NCBI GenBank assembly: GCA_948567375.1
Contig: OX419757.1
Coordinates: 16,616,001-16,680,000 of the forward strand
Direction of reading: 5' to 3'
Source of the DNA: Lunularia cruciata
Taxonomy: Eukaryota > Streptophyta > Marchantiopsida > Lunulariales > Lunulariaceae
Length of the DNA stretch: 64,000 nt
Shown: positions 27,540 to 38,850 of the stretch, piece after piece
Layout of the letters: each line of letters starts with the position of its first letter
Position numbering within the stretch: the first letter of the stretch is position 1
Translations under genes and position numbers: made by a program
Notes under the pieces: model-generated
The model's input: only the letters and a program-made list of their open reading frames with translations
Database searches by the model: none
Told to the model about the DNA's origin: nothing

Positions 27540-28600
27540 CTTATGTAATGAAATTCAGAAATCGTTGTAAAACAACCTGGTTCTGAATTTCATTCCAGAA
27601 CTCGTTGTCAAACAACCCCGTTTGACACGTCTGACTCTTGATGGTAAAGATCGTCTAAACTATCAAGTATACAATAGAGGCAAGGTATGCGTAAAACTGC
27701 ACTCAGTGTTACCAGAAATACTATGCATCGATGGTAGTCAGAAATTGAAAGTGCTTGCAAGATTCTGGAAGTGTAAGCGACTGGAACACTTTGAAGACGA
27801 AAAATGCACGCTGAGATAATAAGGACATACCATGAGTCTCATAAAAGTCATGAAACTGTCCACTGAGCGAGTGTAGGAAGACTAAGATTTACCTATGCAT
27901 GCTCTATGTCAGCACGAGTCGTTACTTCAGAAACACAGAAAGGAGACTCGGACTTTGCATAATAAACCTGGACGAAAACCGCCAGAACTTCGTTAGTGGC
28001 CAGCGCATGCGCAAGATAGCAGTATCTCCCGTCCCGATTGTCTATTCTTTTGCTCAGGAATGCCAAGGCACTTCCTTATATATCTCCCGGTTCCGAGTTT
28101 CTGTTCTTTTGCTCGTTAGTGCCAAGGCCCTCCGTATGTGTGGAATCATCAGGTACTTTGCAATTGTCTAAAGGAGTATGGACTCTCGGAGGCGTCACCA
28201 TAATCGTTATCATCGATTCGTGCTAGACTCGAGGCTTGACAAGCAGGAGCAAGGCATTCCACTTTATCGGAAGATGTACTACGGTTCGTCCCTTTGTGCT
28301 CTTCAGGTCACTAGCAGCTTACAGCTCTCAGCATAGAAACGCTGGCGCATAGAAAGAGACGAGTGCAATACATGACGTATGTCGTGCGGGAGTGACAACA
28401 ACACCATTGCTACACTCTAGTGTAACGTAACACGACATGGTACGGTAATCTGTTGTGCCTCTACGGTAGGCAAGGCAAGTGTGTTGGACCACAACTTGGG
28501 CAGGAACTTCTGGTTGTGGGTTGGGTAGCTTGGTAAAGTCGATCCTGGGTTGAATCTTTAGATTAGAATAATGTCATGATAGTCGTACATATACAGTTTG
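27540..28600. other. 3' flank of the DnaJ pseudogene; no separate gene
   Basis: Short plus-strand frames occur (27622-27819, 27899-28171), but the equivalent positions in unit 2 have substitutions and indels that do not preserve them, so I do not treat them as genes. The GTTGTAAAACAAC-type motif occurs at about 27566 and 27603. Confidence 0.5.
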
Positions 28601-28786
28601 TCATGTTATGTCCTAAAGGACATAGTGTCAACTTGACACTACTGTGTTAAGTTGAGAATGCTCCAAAGGGTGACAGCAGAAGGACAATGCTTTGCAACTG
28701 GACCAACTGAACAGATTCGGCAGCCATAGCCCCTACTGACTCCCCGATAAATAATATACACTAGCTGGCCGGCACAGGCCGTGACA

Positions 28787-29486
28787 CCACCAGCATGAAT
28801 CGGTTTCCCAGCTTCTTCCATTCCATCGAGAGTTGAAAGAACTAGGTGCAGAATCAGTCGCCGCAGAGGTGCTAGGTATATACTCAGCAGCCGCAGGGAA
28901 GTCCCAGTTTTGACTTGTAAAACCAACCCCATCCATCGCCATATCCATTATTTGAAACCTATCCATGGAAAGCTGTAGATCAAACGACGCCTTCTGCTTT
29001 GAGGTTCCGAAAGCGTAGTATACGCAGCATTTGGTTGCACTCCTCCCTTTGCTCTTCAGGACCAATATCAGGATGATGTCTCCTCACAAGCTGACGGAAC
29101 GCAGCCTTAATCTCCGTAACTCCTGCGTCTTCCGTAACACCTAAAACGTCATACAGCGTCGGCTCCTCAACTACCCTCGACTCTTCAAGTAGCCGTGCCA
29201 ACTTTCCCCTTGGTGGACCGCCGCTCTCGTCCGCCGTGTGAGCTCTAGCCTGAGCAAAATTAGGCCCCTCTCTCCTCGGTGAAGAAACAACTCCGACCCT
29301 GGGACCTTCGACGCCAAATACTGTCGGCTCTGCAAATGGAGGCGAAGTCATCGGACTCCTCACTCCACCATAGCCCAACGCGAAATAACTCTCCGCACCA
29401 TAAGAGCACGGATGGGCATCTGTCGCCAAGCTCGTCAACCTCGCCACTGGTGAACCCACCCTCGAAACCCCCGCAGTTCCCAAGAT
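28787..29486 (-). pseudogene. chloroplast DnaJ (J11-type) pseudogene, proximal tandem copy
   Basis: This is the damaged duplicate of the gene at 31578-32315. The start codon position reads ATC instead of ATG (29484-29486). The J-domain follows normally through LYDVLGVTEDAG and the HPD motif in RHHPDIGPEEQRE. At about 29030 a 16-bp stretch present in the other copy is missing. This removes the residues matching KDFMKIH and shifts the frame, so the original frame ends at 28980. The downstream part (KASFDLQLSMDRF, then WDFPAAAEY, then SWETDSCW) continues in another frame to 28787, where the stop TGA has become TGG. The upstream TATA segment is also deleted. All four lesions point to a non-functional copy, though a shortened J-domain peptide could be made from an unusual start. 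Confidence 0.9.
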
Positions 29487-29640
29487 CTTCTTCCTCAGCA
29501 AACAATCCTTTTCCTCAAGCCCTTAAATCGTCTTCAAATCTCCTCCTTATGCTTCAATTTCTTCCCCTTCCTTCCCTGAACGTTTCCTTTTCACTAATTT
29601 GGGTCGCTGACGGTATGGAAGGCCTTCACGGAGCTGAATC

Positions 29641-31577
29641 AGGTGAATTCTACTAAAAGACAGCTTGTTGCCATCTTTCAAGTTATGGCAATCGAACTTA
29701 TGTCGTTAGAAACATTTCCATGGTCTGGCCCTGTACTTCGGATGTACAGTCCACTCTATTATGAACCAGACGCTTCCATTTTACGAAGTATAATTCAGAA
29801 CCCGTTGTAAAACAACCTGGTTCTGAATTTCATCCTAGAACCCGTTGTCAAACAACCGCGTTTGATACCCACGTCTGACTCTTGATGGTAAAGATCGTCA
29901 AAACTATCAAGTATACAAGAGAGGCAAGGAATGCGTAAAACTGCACCCAGTTTTAGCAGAATTACTATGCATCGATGGGAGTTAGAAATTGGAAGTGCTT
30001 GCAAGATTTTGGAAGTGTAAGCAACTGGAACAATTGAAGACGAAAAATGCACGCTGATTAAATAAAGACATACCATGAGTCTCATAAAAGTCATGAGACT
30101 GTCCACTGAGCGAGTGTATGAAGACTAAGATTTACCTCCCCGTGCTCTATGTGAGCAAGAGTCGTTACTTCAAAAACACAAGGAGACTCGAACTTTGCTA
30201 GTACGCCTGGACGAAAACACGCATGACTTCGTTGCTGACCTCCGCATGCGCAAGATAGCAGTATCTCCCGTCCCGATTTTCTGTTCTTTTGCTCATTAGT
30301 GCCAAGGCCCTCCGTATGTTTAGAATCATCAGGTACTTTGCAGTTGTATGGACTCTCTTTAAAATTGGAGCTGTCATTGTAATCGTTGTCATCGATTCTT
30401 GCTAGACTCGAGGCTTGACAAGCAGGAGCAAGGGATTCCGCATCACCTCCCCTTGTGCTCTTCACGTCACTACCACCTTACACTCTCAGCATAGAAACGC
30501 TGGCGCACAGGAGACAGACGAGTGCAATACATGACCTATGTCTGGCGGGGGTGACAACACAACCCCAATTAACCCACGCCATTGCTACACTCTTGCGTAA
30601 CACGACATGGTAAGGTAATTTGTTGTGCCTCTACCTACGGTAGGTAAGGCAAATGTGTTGGACCACAATTTGGGCAGAAACTTCTGGTTGTGGGTTGTGG
30701 GTTGTGGGTCGAGTAGCTTGGTAAAGTTGAACCTGGCTATCTGGATGTAAACTTCCTCGGGGACAATCTCGTGGCTTGCACTTGACAAATTAAGGACCCA
30801 TTCAAGAGTATTCAATCCATTTCAACCACAACTGACACCTCAGGAGGTGCAACTCTGACTGTTTGCCCAACTGTAAGGAAATTGAGAACCGATGTTACCA
30901 CAATTGACAATTCCTGGGGAGATGGAAGCGAGTGAATCAGCCGAAGACAGGTGGTAGATAGTGATTTTACCTGAATTCAGGGAGAGAGGGACAACCTGCT
31001 TAGACAGTTTTTAAAATTTACAATGTCTGGGAAATCCTCAGAACAGTACCTATCGCACCAATCATCACATCATGTTTTCCCCTGCACCAACCGTGCAAAG
31101 ACAACAATCAAAGTTGAGAGACTCACCATCCCCAACAGTCGAAAAACTTTGAAACAAGGAACAGGGGATATGATGAAGATGTTAAAATGCTTCAACCTTC
31201 CGCACCATAACACCATATTTCCTCACATCTACCAACCATACAAAAAAGACATCGGATACTGGAAAGGCTCATATGCACAAAAGTCGGGAAACTGGAGACG
31301 AAAAACCGGAGTGATGATTGAATGATGTTTGAATCTTCATATTAAACTGATGTCATGACGGTCCTATATATACAGTTTGTCATGTCATGTTCTAAATGAA
31401 CTACTTTACTACATCTACTGCAGCTCTTGTGAATGCTCTGATTAGTTGAGAATGCTCTAAAGGGTGACAGCAGAGGGACCTTGCTCTGCAACTGTACACA
31501 AAGATTCCGCAGCCATAACCCCCACTGAGTCCCCCTGATAAGTAATATACATTAGCTGGCAGGCACACGCGGTGACA
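29641..31577. other. spacer between DnaJ copies, downstream flank of the intact gene
   Basis: This is the unit-2 equivalent of 27440-28786 plus an extra segment of about 590 bp (about 30738-31329). Minus frames such as 30091-30465 and the plus frame at 31023-31325 show no known motif. The first are not preserved in unit 1, and the last lies in the extra segment. A GTTGTAAAACAAC motif occurs at about 29800, with a variant at about 29845. Confidence 0.5.
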
Positions 31578-32315
31578 TCACCAGCACTGATCGGTTTCCC
31601 AGCTTCTTCCCTTCCATTGAGAGTTGAAAGAGCTAGGTGCAGAATAACCAGACGCCGCTGAGAAATCCCATGTCTTGTTGCTCGGAGTATACTCAGCAGC
31701 CGCAGGGAAGTCCCAGTTTTGATTTACAGAAGCAACACGTCCACCACCGTATCCATTCCTTTGAAAGCTCTCCATGGAAAGCTGTAGGTCATACGATGCC
31801 TTGCTTTGAGGTTCTGAAAGCGTAATATACGCAGCATGAATCTTCATAAAATCCTTGGTGCACTCCTCCCTTTGCTCTTCAGGAGCAACATCAGGATGAA
31901 ATCTCCTCGCAAGCTGACGGAACGCAGACTTGATCTCCTTAACTCCTGCGTCTTCCGTGATACCTAAAACGTCATACAGCGTCGGCTCCTCAACTCTTCT
32001 CGGAGAAGTAGCCGCACCAACTTTTCCCTCGGTGGACCGCTGCTCTCTAGTCGCCGTGTGAGCTCTAGCCTGAGCAAAACTGGCCCCCTCTCTCCTCGGT
32101 GAAGAAACAACTCCAACCCTCGGGCTCTCGAAGCCAAATACTGTCGGCCCTGCAAATTGAGGTGAGGTCACCGCCCCAATTGGACTCCTCGCTCCGCCGG
32201 AGCCAAACGCGAAACAACTCTCCGCACCATAAGAGCACGGTTGCGCATCTGTCGCCAAGCTCGTCAACCTCGCCACTGGTGAACCCACCCTCGAAACCGC
32301 CGCACTTCCCAACAT
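31578..32315 (-). CDS. chloroplast J-protein, DnaJ 11-like co-chaperone
   Basis: A 245-residue intronless gene. I chose the ATG at 32315 because the frame upstream has no other ATG. Residues 1-90 are rich in Ser, Ala, Arg and Pro with few acidic residues, as in a chloroplast transit peptide plus linker. Residues 112-176 form a J-domain: LYDVLGITEDAG (helix I), helix II with EIKSAFRQLARRF, the HPD loop at 140-142, helix III around KIHAAYITLS and the closing SKASYDLQL. HPD is the motif that stimulates the Hsp70 ATPase. There is no Gly/Phe region or zinc-finger domain, so it is a small class C J-protein. The tail is aromatic (two WDF phrases, at 201 and 216) and ends in WETDQCW, which I associate with plant J11-type proteins. 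Its likely role is co-chaperone of stromal Hsp70. A damaged tandem copy lies downstream. Confidence 0.88.
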   Translation of the reverse strand: MLGSAAVSRVGSPVARLTSLATDAQPCSYGAESCFAFGSGGARSPIGAVTSPQFAGPTVFGFESPRVGVVSSPRREGASFAQARAHTATREQRSTEGKVGAATSPRRVEEPTLYDVLGITEDAGVKEIKSAFRQLARRFHPDVAPEEQREECTKDFMKIHAAYITLSEPQSKASYDLQLSMESFQRNGYGGGRVASVNQNWDFPAAAEYTPSNKTWDFSAASGYSAPSSFNSQWKGRSWETDQCW

Positions 32316-32464
32316 CTTCTTCCTCGGCAAACGATCCTTTTCTTCAAGTCCCTAAAATCGTCCTCAAATCTCCTTAGGCTTCAATTTCTTCCCCTTCCTT
32401 CCCTGAACGTGAATCCTTAACGAATCCTTTTGACTAATTTGGGTCGATTCGACTCCACTCCCAG

Positions 32465-32471
32465 ATTTATA
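32465..32471 (-). promoter_or_regulatory. TATA box of the intact DnaJ gene
   Basis: TATAAAT on the minus strand, about 150 bp upstream of the ATG at 32315, a normal distance for a plant TATA box plus 5' leader. The duplicate gene lacks exactly this stretch: its sequence jumps from GGGTCG (29601-29606) to CTGACGGTAT. Confidence 0.55.
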
Positions 32472-32510
32472 CAGACGGTATTGAAAGCCTTCCACGCAGC
32501 TGAGTCAGAT

Positions 32511-33090
32511 AAGCGCCTCCTTCTAGGGCGGACAGGTCTTCTTTCTACTTCTTTAGAAACTAGATGATGCTTGAAACTGGGAACATGTCCAGTACATATA
32601 GAAATCAGAAGGTGGTGGGGAGCCGGGCACCTGTCACGCTCTTTGGGTTTCCACCGTCTCCCAACTAGTTGGGAATCTTCAAATTCGCCAATTTCATTGT
32701 CGTTTTGGATAATCAACTTGCCGGGTGGACACCTGGGGGCTCCAATGTTGTGGATCGTTGACACTATGGCAAAGGAATATCAAATATCTTATACCAATTG
32801 GATCGCAGGCGGGCTCGTTTCTGAGTCAGCACCTGGATAAGGTATAAGAATTGCTTGCTTTGTCAGCCACGCCCGGAACCTTCGCGAATGAACGAAGACG
32901 GCGACGGTTCGGGCCTAGACTTAAAAGCGAAGTTCTTGGTGCTTCTCCTGCTCACTATAGTCCGCCGCCGGCGTGGAGCCGAAGTTACCGAGCCTAGGCA
33001 GTGAAACGCCGGTACACACGGGCGTGGTTCCGACGGCTAAACATGGCACCTGGGAGCTAGGATGAAGTTAATCCAAGTGTGACGATATTC
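32511..33090. other. upstream flank with a GC-rich island; no gene recognised
   Basis: 32860-33060 is clearly more GC-rich than the rest of the window, with many CG dinucleotides (for example GCCGCCGGCGTGGAGCCG). The frames at 32417-32764 minus and 32571-32840 plus overlap on opposite strands and show no motif. No rRNA or tRNA match was recognised. Confidence 0.4.
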
Positions 33091-33093
33091 GCT

Positions 33094-35053
33094 AGTATAG
33101 CTGATAAATACTATTGGGGCTTAGCCCCATTTTACCCTTATGTCTTGTCCTTGTACGACTTGATGAAGGACGGGAAAACCGTCCTTCTTGTTGTCACACC
33201 CGATCGCCTTCCTTCTACTGACAAACAGTTGTCTATCACCAAGTGTCTTAATTTCCTCATTTTAAATCACAAGTGAAGTTTTTTAGCTTTCAGCATAGCA
33301 TGAAAAGATTATCACAGGCGTATCCAAGTGTATGAGGTCAACAAAGCTAGTATTAAGATAAGAGTTTGTCAACTAGTCACTTAATTACTCTGGTTTTAAA
33401 TATGTGAGCTCCTAACCCCACTTGATTAGCTAACTTAAGGACTTAAAATCCATCCGCTGACTGTAAAAGCTAGAACACTACGTATCTACGGTTGAGGAAG
33501 ACAAAAATACCACAAAAATTACTAAACAGATCACTGGTATGCATTGGCGTTCCTCCGGTGCGCCTTGCGAGGCATCCTAGATAGCCGGAGTTTCCGATGG
33601 CAAACGTCGCGGGTAACCAAGTTGCTCCGCAAGTCATGGTTTCAACGACTGCGTCAGCTACGGCGATTTTCCCTGTTATTATTGCCCAGGGTGACTAGGC
33701 CCAAATTACGTGTCTTTGAATGAGAGGCGAAACACGACAATGGAAAATGATTTCACCAGAAAGAAAGTACCGCGTCATGTATGCTTTTTGATCCAGATTG
33801 GATTAGACGAGAGGAGCCAGCTGGTAGACGAGTCCACCGAGATGAGCTGACTCATTTCCGGAGTTCTATATTACATGGTTCCGGATAAGAAGATAAGAAC
33901 TTCCTGCATCATGGCTGTAACGTGGTAGCCTACGAGATACAGTCGCAGTCAGTCACACCTTTTCTCACCCTAGAGAGCAACGTTGCAGGCCGCGGTTCGT
34001 CGCAGTCGCGTGCTTTGTCCCTGCGCTGGGAATGTCTTTCCTGCAAAATCTTGGATCTTATTGAACTAGAAAACTCCTGGACATATTTGATCGGCTGCAG
34101 TAGTTGCAATTGGATTTTGGTCGGGCAAGCGCGTATGAGCATTAGTAAAGTTGCTGCTCAAGTTGATCGATCATATGTACGGAATTCAGTGTTGGTGGAT
34201 GACAATCCCGACGCGCTTGGTGGAAGAAACCGGCACTGTCAGGCAAGCCAGCTGTCGTAAAAGAATCCTCGTATGGAACAAGTCGATCAATCAGATTCAG
34301 TGGGGAAGATTAGGACTAATTTGATGCGGAAAGCACAGGACGTTGTCAGGCAGCGTATTGTGAGTATCGTATCTCCCAAAGTATTTCAGTCAAATTGATC
34401 CATCTTGTTTCAGGAACAGACATCAAATGTACATGACTTCATAAGCAAGCCCATTATCTCAAAGCCTTTGGATTCACTTCTGGAGGAGATAAAGAATTCC
34501 TTGAGCCACTAAACAGTGTTTCTTGGATTCATTTCTGGAGGAGATGAAAAATTCCTTGCGCCACTAAACAGTGTTTCTTGCAATATGAAGAGAAACTGAG
34601 CACAAATTTGCAAGCATGTGAAACAACACACAATAAATACACCGAAGGAAACCCAAAAAGAAAAGTGAGTACTGTATGCTTGTGTTCCAAAATCGATCTA
34701 GTAAGTCTTTCTTTCATCTTTACTAATGTGTAAACCTGCAGTCGTTGACTGGAATTATCATTTTAAAGATGTTCCGGGTCTGAACGGTTGTACATGCCGA
34801 CATCCGTTTATTTGTTTCGAATTATAGTAATGTGTATGATTGGCCAAATGATAAGTCTGTGAGCAAAGAACAACAAATAACACCATGCTTCGGGCTGATT
34901 CTACCCACAGGGAGGCTGTAAATTGCATATTTGGTTTCCAAGAGGAGAAGGCGGCCGCGTTGAAAAAATGAAGGACCGGGAAGACCCGATCAAGCCATAC
35001 AAGGGAGAAAAAAAAAGGTAAATGGGGCTAAGCCCCAATAGAGACTATACGAG
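33094..35053. mobile_element. fold-back (inverted-repeat) element of about 1.96 kb
   Basis: The left arm (about 33094-33168) and right arm (about 34975-35053) are inverted relatives. Each contains the sequence CTATTGGGGCTTAGCCCCATTT (split by the palindrome), then a CTTGTA-GACTTGAT type phrase. Each arm has a nearly perfect small palindrome TGGGGCTTAGCCCCA at 33115-33129 and 35023-35037. The interior has no transposase-like frame (longest is 112 codons, 33922-34260), so it would be non-autonomous. Flanking target duplications were not identified. Confidence 0.5.
34470..34580. repeat. tandem duplication, period 55 bp
   Basis: GGATTCACTTCTGGAGGAGA through CACTAAACAGTGTTTCTT occurs at about 34470 and again at about 34525 with a few changes. 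It lies inside the fold-back element. Confidence 0.85.
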
Positions 35054-35850
35054 AAATCTGCCCCATCGAGCTATGCAAGTCGTACATCCGAAAGACACCA
35101 CCTAATCTGATCGTTCTCCCATGGATTGAAGGATGAAAGCACATGTTTATCCATCGAATATGTGAGACAGATAGTAATGTCTCCAAGTGCTGTATTGCTA
35201 CCAAGTAATGTCCCGTTACTTGGAGACAAGAAAATTAACTTCTCGAGGTGTAGTCAGAACTAACTTACTTACTTAACTTACTGAACTAACTTACTGCTGT
35301 GGTTCAATAGCTCGCTTTTAATGATCTAAAAATAAACACTTGAAATCGAACATACAGTACCTTGTTCATACGTTCAGACATTCAACGAGGAATCCTCAAC
35401 TCCCCCAAGATTCTGTCAGAGCTATTCTTAGTGAGATCCTATAGATTCTACGGTCTTCCATGTTGACGGACATACAGGCCCACTTCAGATGTGTAGAGCC
35501 CACCAGATAGAAGATGCATTAACTCATGGAAAGGTCGCAATATTTCAAACAAATAATGTCTTCACACAAATCTCCACCTCGGTTTCGTTCAGTTGCACAT
35601 AAGTTAAAGAAATCTTGTATGTGCAATAATTCAACTGTCGGAAATTGGATTTCTTCTGCGGAGCATAGCAGTGAGATAAAAGCTATAGGAGCGGCAGATC
35701 TGATCAGCGAGGGCGGTGATATGTGTCTTGATATAGTATGTTGGACAAGGGTCTTTGGTCACCTCAAGTTTTTCTACTTCACGGATAAAAAACGAGAAAT
35801 TGATGTCAATGATGGTTGACATTCGTCTATGTAAAGAATAGACGAATCGA
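35054..35850. other. no gene recognised
   Basis: One 97-codon plus frame (35526-35819), largely overlapped by a minus frame, shows no motif. A short imperfect repeat of AACTTACT occurs near 35265-35290. Confidence 0.4.
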
Positions 35851-38850
35851 CCAGTTCAATATTAAGTTGATGTGATATAGTTCTCACGTTTGATAATAAG
35901 TTTTACTTTGGACTTACTCAAAGTGTAAACTTTTACTTGCTCAATTGAATATAGTTAAATTCTTCAATGAAGTTTTAGTCATTCTAAACTTATAACTTGA
36001 GTTTAAGTACAATAACTTTGTAGTTTAAGGATGAGGCATCGCAACCATCCATGGCGTTGAGATTAACGAGGGAATATAAACAAAAGTGCACCATAAATCG
36101 GGAGATGAGTAACCTATTTAGTAGTTATTTATATTTTTTGTAAATCATAACTCGGAGATTTTGGAAAGTGATCTCTTTGTATTTAGTACTTAATAAATTT
36201 GGCAAACATCGTCACATAGACCCTAGACGTGTCTTGAGATTTTATCGAGATAGGTTCTTGAGATTGTATTGAGGTAGGTAATTGTGAAGTTACATAAATA
36301 ATAAATTATGTTTGTATCAAGATATTAAATGTCTTTGGTCGAATGGGAGTCAAATCGAGTGAGAGATTTGGGTTGGGAACTGAGGTGCAATCAACTAATA
36401 GACTTTAAATTTAGATTAAGGTGGAGACGAAAGTTTTGAATCAGGATTACGGGAGATTTTCGCTCTGATGAATACAGTTAATTAGGGTCAGTTTTTTATT
36501 TAAACTAGAGTCATATGAATCGATTCAGTCCAAGGTCTTGGATCGTGGATGCCATCAAGGTTCAAGTACTCAAATGAAATTGGGGATTTGAGTTTTAACA
36601 TGTATATTATTTAATTATTAACTTAAGTTTTTTTTTTTATTAAGTTGTAACTTTTTCCTTTAGAGTAAACAATTCGAAATTGAGTATCTTTTTGAAAACC
36701 AACAGATAAGATTTTAAAATTATAATTCACACGATATATTCAGAAATATGATAAAACTTACATCTGGTTACTAAATCAAAATTAAAATATGATATTTCCA
36801 TAGAAAGATAGCGTTATATATCATTATGAATATTTAAAAATATGTTAGCTGTTTTGATATGACTTCGTTAGGCTTGGCTATATGAAGTTCAACTTTAAGT
36901 TCATATGGAGTTTTATCAAAAAATTTCAATAAGCTTGGAGTGTAGTTAAATCTAAGAACTAAATATGGAGTATGTAAAGTCTCTATTTGATAATGATCAT
37001 AATATGCATACTTAATTATGGTTTACCTTATGTTGAACTCACGAATATATCGTATTTCTAATGGTTATGGTCCTTTGAAATCATATATCTAAATTCTAAT
37101 TTAATATTTTAATAAAAATATAAAAAAATTATTTTAGCTATTTACTAAATATTAAGGTTTCTGGTGAAACTATAAAGCTAAAATCCATATTGATTGGAAG
37201 GTTTCCATAAGAAGTAAGAATAAGCAATATTACACAAAAGATTAAATATCATTTGAAAACTTTTATCTCAACGAGCACAGAGAGAAATTAAAATTTAGAT
37301 TGAACAACCAGTTTTGAATAGATAACATTCTATGATTATATAACACATGGTAATTGACCATAATTTGGTATGTCAAATAGTTTGGTCATTTCGATTTGAG
37401 TCATATTTGTATTCCTTTCCGATATTATTTATCATTCTGGAGAACTGAATAATCATCATAATATCAAGAGATTAACGTTTTAATTTTAACTTCATCATTA
37501 ATTATAAATACGTAGGTTAAATTATGACTTTAACACAAATATTTTATTTTTATATTTGGTTATTTTATTCAAAAATGATTTATATAATTAAAAAGAAACA
37601 TTTCTATGTTAGTATAAAATAATATCTTAATAGAGACTTAAATTTTATACTACGACTATCTAGTAAGGAATAAAGAGGATCAAATTTAATAAAAAGTGTT
37701 AACTTAACAAAAATTTCTCAAATTGATCAATTTCAAAGAAGGAATGGGGAAGAGGATTATATAATCTACATGTGATGTTTAATACATCAATAGAATCTCC
37801 ACATAATCAAATATGTTCAATTTGCTCAAATTATGCGATCAACGGTATGTACACTCTTATTAATAGATGAAAATTATTCAGTTGCATTCAAGTCATTTAA
37901 GTTTATGATTCAATCATTCAAGTCAGTTAAGTTCATGATCTAAGCTCCATTTCTACTTAACATATCTTTTTGATTAGGGCACAACTTCCATCCATAATGG
38001 ATATTTTAAATAATTTATCAGATTGAAAAATTTAGTAAAAAGGTAAACTAAAATAGATTTAATGTTTTTAGAAATAAGCTAATGAAAACTTGCAGTATGT
38101 GCAGATTACAAGGATAAACTACCAAATGGTATAAAAAATATATGATACCTGAAAAAACACAAAAAATATTTAAAATATTATTTTTAATAAATTATCTCAA
38201 ATCACCTTTTTATCCTAGACTATTTGTTAAACCTATTTTCTCACCTCATTCTTTAATTTTTATGTATTTATTTTCAGTATCAATTTACTCTTTTTTTCTC
38301 TTGTTTCTCTTAAAATGAAATAAAAAGATAAATTCCCTGTGTATTTTTACTTGTCTTGATAATTATTAACGGTATTTAGGGGTACTGAATTTTGATTGGA
38401 ATAACTTGAAACAAATACAAGTGCAAAAACATGAAAGTCTTATTCTAAAATATTAGTTCTATTGACTTCTATCATAAAGCTTTTCTAAATTCTGCCAAGT
38501 TTTTTCCTAAATTATATAAAAAGAGTGTTGTTTATACTAAGATAAGAAACAAACACTAACTCTGTTCTAAAGCTTCTAAAATAAAATTTTCAAGGATGAA
38601 ATAATCTAGTGTTAGTGTAAATTAGATTTTCTTGCTGAAACTAGGAGACATTTTCAGAGATTTTAAAAGATATTTATGTTCCAAATATACATGTTTCGTG
38701 CACGATTACCTAGAAATGTTAAACATGGGTAAATATGTAAATTACTACCTTAGTTACACATATATTAACCTGTAGCTTAAAAACTCACATACCGATTTTG
38801 AAAGCCATCTAAGAGGCCTGAATATGAGACTAGATGAATCCCGAGTTGTC
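35851..38850. other. AT-rich interval without open frames
   Basis: About 3 kb of strongly AT-rich sequence with no open frame of 60 codons on either strand. No repeats with clear ends, LTRs or RT motifs were recognised. It is intergenic or very old repeat DNA. Confidence 0.6.

Larger units (their letters stand above)
27440..29640. repeat. tandem segmental duplication, unit 1
   Basis: From CAGCTTGTTGC at 27440 to the upstream side of the DnaJ pseudogene near 29640, this unit matches unit 2 (29661-32510) in the same orientation. The two abut, giving a tandem array of about 2.2 and 2.85 kb. The unit includes the gene body, its promoter side and about 1.3 kb downstream. Unit 1 lacks about 590 bp found in unit 2 near 30738-31329. 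Confidence 0.9.
29661..32510. repeat. tandem segmental duplication, unit 2
   Basis: Same order and orientation as unit 1: the CAGCTTGTTGC edge, then the GTTGT motifs, the 3' flank, the DnaJ gene and the upstream region to about GACGGTATTGAAAGCCTTCCACG near 32500. It carries the intact gene and TATA box. Confidence 0.9.

Noticed and set aside
32417-32764. 115-codon minus frame upstream of the DnaJ gene
   Set aside because: It covers the TATA box and 5' flank, is opposed by a plus frame, and is not kept in the duplicated unit.
32860-33060. rRNA fragment
   Set aside because: GC-rich and superficially rRNA-like, but I recognise no conserved rRNA segment.
33922-34260. 112-codon plus frame inside the fold-back element as a transposase
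   Set aside because: No DDE or other transposase motif, too short, and opposed by another frame on the minus strand.
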